A stretch of 64,000 nt of DNA from Scenedesmus sp. ARA3 (lineage: Eukaryota; Chlorophyta; Chlorophyceae; Sphaeropleales; Scenedesmaceae), in the NCBI GenBank assembly GCA_004335835.1, contig RWJK01001001.1:1-64000 (forward strand). Direction: 5' to 3'. Below the pieces are notes generated by a model. It was not told where the DNA came from, did not search any database, and worked only from the letters and a program-made list of their open reading frames with translations. How positions within the stretch are numbered: position 1 is the first letter of the stretch; the number at the start of each line of letters is the position of its first letter. This document shows, piece after piece, positions 58,937 through 64,000 of this stretch. The position numbers and the translations under genes are program-made.

Positions 58937-61322
58937 ATGCAAGCGGGGTTGGCGAGCTGCACGAAAAGGGGGTTGGTAGGCTGTGCAGTGTCTTGCAGGG
59001 CGTTTGTGGCGTGCAGACCAGCAGCATGGCTGCTTATTGTTGTGCACGTCGTAACTGTGTTGGTGGAAAGATGTGGTTCCAGCTCAGCGGGTGTTCCATG
59101 CAGCTGCGGGTTATGCTTGCTGAACGGCTGCTGTCACAGCGCTCCATGCAACGATTGCTCCATCTGTACTGCGACACCAGCTGGTGCAGCAGCGGTGATG
59201 GCTGGTATGCAGGGGCGCTAGGCAGGCCAGAGGCAGATTAGGTTGGTGTGGCAGTGCAATGGGGCTGCGCATGCGCAGTGCAGCGGAGTTTGAACATTCA
59301 AGCTTTCTGGAGAACAGCTGCCCAGCCGATAGGATGTGTCAACCATGACTGTATTTCCTTCTTAGTGCTGCCCTGTGTCTATCACGTCGTCCCATGGTGA
59401 CTGGGGTGGATCAGGTGAATGCTGGCCTGGTCGCTGTCTAGTTTGTGCTTGGGACCACTGCCGCAAACTTGATCCACACTGGGACATATGGCGCGTAGTT
59501 GCAGCGGCATAAGTAGTTACCAGGATGCCGCTTCTTGCATCACACAGTGTCATGTTCATCGGTGCCTTTCATACCGCCATCAACAGCGCCAACGCAGCAT
59601 CCATCTCACAGCACCATTACCAACAGGCAGGGCCAGTCCATGCGTGTGAAGCAAAACAGTGTGCTGGAGCATAGTACTAGTAGCACGTTTCCTGCAGCAG
59701 GACAACACGTTGGCCAGCTTATAACAGAGCCTTTAAAATTTTAGCTATGCGTCTACTGCACCAGGCAGTGACGGACGAACGCGCAGTGTGGGCAGCGTAG
59801 CATGTGTGGCCTGCGGCATACACCACACGTACTCCACGGCTGTGGCTACCAACATCATGCCGCATGCAATGATGTGCTCATGTTGTTTGCTTGCATGTGC
59901 TTGATTGTCCTCTTCCCTAGAACAGTTCTGCCTCAGAACACATGACCTTTCAGTAGAATGAACATGCGATGCACTCTATGCATAATGTAATGTATATGCA
60001 GATGGCAAGCAGCAAGTTCAAATTGCAACATGCTGACAATCAGCATGTGACAAGCCTGCACATCACGAGAGTGCTCAACTGTACCAGCCACCATACAATA
60101 GCATGGAAGCAAAGTACTGACAACTCCTATGCTTCTGATGTTGCGCACCTTTTCAATAAGCATCATCCCATCAACAGCGCAAGCTAGCTAGCATTGGCAT
60201 GATTATCACATCACTGATTTTGATTGTGGTCATGCCATCCACCCCCTGATGCAGCGGTGGCCTTGTGACATCCATAGCAACCAGGCAGGACGCATGACTT
60301 GACAAAACAGCGTTGTGACGATCTGTCAAGACAGCCCAGCACTCATCATGCTGCAGCTAGGTAGTGAGCTGTAGCATACTGGGCACACAGTATCAAATAG
60401 AAACTGGCAGTCATGCAAAGTCAAATGCGTAGCTATAGGAAGCGTTCATGCTTCACAAAGCACCCCGTCTCAACGGCTGTGGCTACAGACATCACAAGGC
60501 ATTCACCACCCTATTGCTGTGACGTTCAAAGCCAGTAGTCAAAGAGATTCCTGTGAGTCACAAACATATTCTCACTGCAGCTGTGCTGGAAAAAAGCACC
60601 ACTCCTCACTAGCATGCAGCAGTGCACATTCATGCAATGCAAACGATGCATGGTGCGCATAGCTGGTGGGTTGAACACTCAGCTGCTACACTCAAAACGC
60701 AGGTACCGTCCGCATTTGATCAGCTCTGATCTGGGCACGTAATCAACAAGCTCATGATGCAACATGATGATCATCATCAAGTCTCAAGCCTCTACACAGC
60801 CAAGGGCAGTGCTCAGCTGCACCAGCCCTTACAACAACAGTACAGCAGAATACTACAACTCTCTCTATGCTGAAGTCAGCGTGCACCTGTCACTGGTGCC
60901 ACCCATCTCTCAATCTAGCTGACACCGCCAGGCAGCAGGGCTGAAGCAATGCACGCGCACCTAGCAGAGTAAAACAGCAAGCAAATCAATGCCAGGGCCC
61001 ACATGTAACTCTTCTCTCTCTCAAATCTGGTGCGACACAGTGACCAGCTGTTGGCACAGGCCAGGTCAGCGACGCCTGCAAGCCAACACCATTCAAGTGT
61101 TGGCTGCGCCAGTGCCTCACAAGGCTCTTGATCACACACTTAAAATCAATTCAACTTCATGCGCGGCACACGTCCCAGTGGCTCGGCTGCCAGCACATTT
61201 AGTAGTCTACTAGGGCTGTGGCTATATAGTATTGATGATTTATTCATGGGCTTGGAAGGCATAACATTGCCTTTTTGTTGCATCAACCATACCTGGCAGA
61301 TGCACTGCAGAGCTCAGGGTGT
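58937..61322. other. 2.4 kb between convergent genes, nothing recognised
   Basis: The start is probable BRCT-gene 3' UTR. The remainder is less CAG-rich than the rest of the window and shows no exon set, RNA gene or strong repeat. Confidence 0.5.
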
Positions 61323-63681
61323 TCAGTCTGACCCTGACCCTGACTCTGACTCCGAGTCATTGTCGTACTCTAACCATGATCTGATTCTTTGAATGAACTC
61401 CCACTTCTGGCAGATCAGGCCAAGTGTACCATCCATGGGCAAGCCAAAAAAGTCCACGTGGAATGTTGAGCCATGCCATCCCACTGCAACCTCGCCTGTC
61501 TGGCATTTGGTGACCGCCTGCCTGGCGACTTGCACATTGTCAGGGAGATCCCAGCCAAAAGTACCTAGGGTATCAAATCCCACGCCTGTCCATGGCAACT
61601 TCCTGCTGCCCTTGAGTGAAAAGCCACGGCCAACAATTTCGTTCCAGACTCCGTTTTTCAAGGCACCCAGCACAGTAACCTCGTCAAAGCCTGCAGGGAG
61701 GTTCACCTCATGATCAATGAACACCAAGTTCTGCGCATCAGGCATGATTGGCGTCAGCGTATAGTTATCGCTGCATGTCGCAACCCAATACAACGCATTG
61801 CGCGTGACTTGCGTAACCTTGTTGATGAAGGCCCCAGGAGGGCACTGCATTGCGAAGGGTTCAGGCTTCAGACTCTCAGCGTCTGCACCAGTTGGCTCGT
61901 CACCTGCTGCCTGGTAGCGGTTAATGCCCAAGCATGCTGCTGCTGCCTCAGCGTAGGTGGTATTTTTGGGGTCCTCTGTGTAGTAGTTCCCGATGCCGTT
62001 CATGATCGCAAAAATATCATCTGTCACGCTCTGGAGGTTGGAGTTCTGCCATGCCGCCGTCTGGGGTCCATTTAGGACATAGTCAGCATTGAAGCAACCA
62101 AAAAACGTACCCCATATATGCTCCAGACAGGGCATGCTTATGGTGGCCGCGGGCCATACATAGAATACCGTTCCATTCGGCAAGGATTCTCTTCCTATAG
62201 GCATAAAATCTTGACAAACATTGTCACCTGCAAGGCACGCGTGTACACAAAGGATGTGACAAAGTGTGTCAAACCAATGTTGGGTGGAGAGCAAACACGA
62301 GGGATGCGATGAGCAACTTAAAGGGTACATATCATAGTGTAGGAGCAACTGCGTGTCAGCAGTGCGGTTTTATCACTGCCACACTGACAGATGCTGTAAG
62401 CTACTAGCAGTTGCAGGATGTGCTCACCCTCTTTCTCACACTTGCCCTCGGCGCCATTGTAGTATCCTTCCTCACACTGGCACCCTTGACCATGGATGCA
62501 TGTGCCGCGCTCGGAACAAGTGTTTTGCAGGCAAGGGTCTGCATGGAGCAGAGGACCAACAGGCTTGTGAAAGTCAGTCAAAATTGTGCTGGCAGGGGAT
62601 CAAAAATAAATTGTTCTGGCAGGAGGTCTGTACGATAAACTGCTCTGGCCGGGGCATGCAAGGATTAGGTTCCAGCAGGCTCGTCAGCAACAGCAAAATG
62701 GCGAGAGCGGTGCAGATGATGCACAGCCAAGACAGCAGAAGTTTGCGCATATGCATGGCACACATGCATGGCACACATTTCTGCTGCTTTTGTTGCCATA
62801 CTTGGCGAAAAAACATTTCAAGCCCGGTTTGTGTTTCAAAGAAAGGAAGCTTGGCCCTATCAGCAAGGTAGCCTGTTAGCAAGCCACACTATGCCGAAGG
62901 GCAGCATCAGTAGCCCAAGTAGGCAGTGGGAACATAATTAAAGCGTGGCTGGCGTGGCTGCTTCATACGTCGCTTGCCGCACATTGCACTTGTAAAAGTG
63001 GCAGCAACAGCAGGGCCGCTGGCAGTCGACAGATGGCTCACCTTTGTCATATCTGCCAGGCTGGGCAATGCGCTTGCTGCTGGTGGAGACGGTGTCATTA
63101 GCCTTGTCCGTGTTGATCAAGGTTCGAACTCCCGCCAAGGTAGAGCCCGCCCGCAGGTCGTAGCCACCACTTGCTGCTTTTACGAATCCCCAGCAAGAGG
63201 GATCCGCATCGCAGGCATCCGCAGCATCAGCCAACTCAAGCTTGTTGATGATCAACCTGCCCCATGGCGGTTGCACGATGGCGGAATACGTGTACTTGGC
63301 GTACGCGCCGCTGCCAATGGTACGGGCCTTGACGCGCCCTGTAGTGCTGTTGGCGCTGCCATTGCTGCCACCGGTAGCATTGGCTGTGGCCTTGGCATCT
63401 GCAGAGGCAGCTGAGACGCGGCTCGCTGCTCGGATGTCGTTGCTGGGCGGCAGCTTGTAGTAGACCTCTGCCGCATCAGGGGCAGAGCTTGGAGTGGGCC
63501 TGAAGGCCCAGCAACCTCTGAAAGGAGTTGCTGTGTAGTGATACTCAACAAACTGGCATGCCGCAGTGTTTCGGCAGTAGTTGACGCACTCCTCCAAAGA
63601 GCCTGTTTCCCACCCCATGAGGTCATACGCATAATCACCGGCATCGTCTGTTTTGAAGACTGACGTGCCAACAAAAGAGCT
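61323..63681 (-). CDS. PAN/Apple plus EGF-like secreted or surface protein (5' partial)
   Basis: Sense exons: 63681-63042, 62538-62428 and 62227-61323; phases 1 and 1 match, ending TGA. The first exon carries a PAN/Apple-type domain (ETGSLEECVNYCRNTAACQF, RGCWAF) and a second weaker one (ADACDADPSCWGFV) separated by an Ala/Ser/Asn-rich linker with N-glycosylation sites. The short second exon encodes one EGF-like module with six cysteines (DPCLQNTCSERGTC, GQGCQCEEGYY). The last exon is a ~280-residue Cys-containing region (CPPGAFINKVTQVTRN, GWHGSTFHVDFFGLPMDG) of no recognised family, ending in an acidic ESESGSGSD tail. About 550 residues are visible. The protein probably lies outside the cell or in the secretory path; the signal peptide should lie beyond 63,681. 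No junction echoes are seen. Confidence 0.7.
62575..62760 (-). other. intronic open frame with a signal-anchor-like start
   Basis: Inside the intron between the PAN and EGF exons, sense ATG near 62755 opens MHMRKLLLSWLCIICTALAI, then LLLLTSLLEPNPC, about 60 residues before TGA. It resembles a secretory signal. It could be an alternative first exon, but no phase-1 donor is present to join the EGF exon, so coding use is doubtful. Confidence 0.25.
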
Positions 63682-64000
63682 CTGTAGGCAAACCAACAGA
63701 TGCAGCAAAGAAGTTGTGATGCTGCGGACACTTCTGGTAATGTGGTTGCTACAGGCATATGCATAACCCGACGGCAGTGGTGGCTACTGCAGGTCAGCAG
63801 CTGCGCTTGCTCTGCCTGCCGCATGATAGTAAACAACACTTTGATGAGTTGATGGCTGCATGGGACCCGTGGCACTGGGTTGGCACCGTGGCTCGCCTCT
63901 TGGCGACAGCTGATGCACGACCCCTCTTATAGCATGAGGCGGACGCCCAAACCTGATGATGTGTACGTACACCCTATCAGGCCGCATGTACGTACACCCT
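63682..64000. other. intron or 5' part of the PAN/EGF gene, to window edge
   Basis: No exon is confirmed. The last bases carry ATGTACGTACACCCT twice (63959 and 63986), the beginning of a possible tandem repeat cut by the window. Confidence 0.4.

Overview
This is a eukaryotic nuclear window, most likely from a chlorophyte green alga. The inference rests on an SBP-box transcription factor (a family known only from green plants and algae), a plant/bacterial-type bestrophin channel, many short exons with GT-AG introns, and pervasive CAG/CTG repeats giving Ala, Gln and Ser runs. The style resembles Scenedesmaceae (Tetradesmus/Scenedesmus), but no species can be proved from the sequence alone. No rRNA, tRNA, CRISPR array or intact transposon was recognised.

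Layout. 1-1106 (+): 3' end of an unrecognised gene. 7459-9146 (+): LRR-like, possibly F-box, protein. 10342-12548 (+): five-exon, 204-residue protein with a GRF zinc finger and a 3CxxC-type zinc finger. 13987-15268 (+): 3' part of an unrecognised gene. 18423-24430 (-): eight-exon bestrophin channel of about 494 residues. 28707-34500 (+): nine-exon SRPK-like protein kinase of about 715 residues. 35383-37764 (+): LEA-like protein with three possible 30-base microexons. 43851-46433 (-): SBP-box factor of about 558 residues. 47107-47931 (+): BTB/POZ-like protein. 48191-48844 (+): 3' exons of a small cysteine-rich protein. 51148-58936 (+): BRCT-domain protein of about 1464 residues. 61323-63681 (-): PAN/EGF secreted-type protein that runs off the window. 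The exons of the bestrophin, kinase, LEA, BRCT, GRF and SBP genes were joined by hand; every junction keeps reading phase with GT-AG ends, which is strong internal support. Most remaining sequence is intergenic or intronic and rich in short tandem duplications.

The most striking signal is one repeated architecture. Introns contain decaying tandem copies of the adjoining exon edge together with its splice site. Upstream of an exon lie copies of its first ~20-100 bases, each still preceded by an AG acceptor. Downstream lie copies of its last ~20-140 bases, usually still followed by a GT donor. I call these splice-junction echoes. I count roughly 70 in eight genes, spaced about 60-190 bp and often 125-150 bp apart. 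Terminal exons echo past the stop codon. Intergenic tandem repeats of similar period suggest one duplication process acts everywhere and survives mainly where it spans a junction. The SBP, BTB, LRR and PAN/EGF genes show none, so it is not universal.

A second theme is strand-asymmetric triplet repeats: CAG on the coding strand inside exons, CTG on the coding strand just before acceptors, where it stands in for the polypyrimidine tract.
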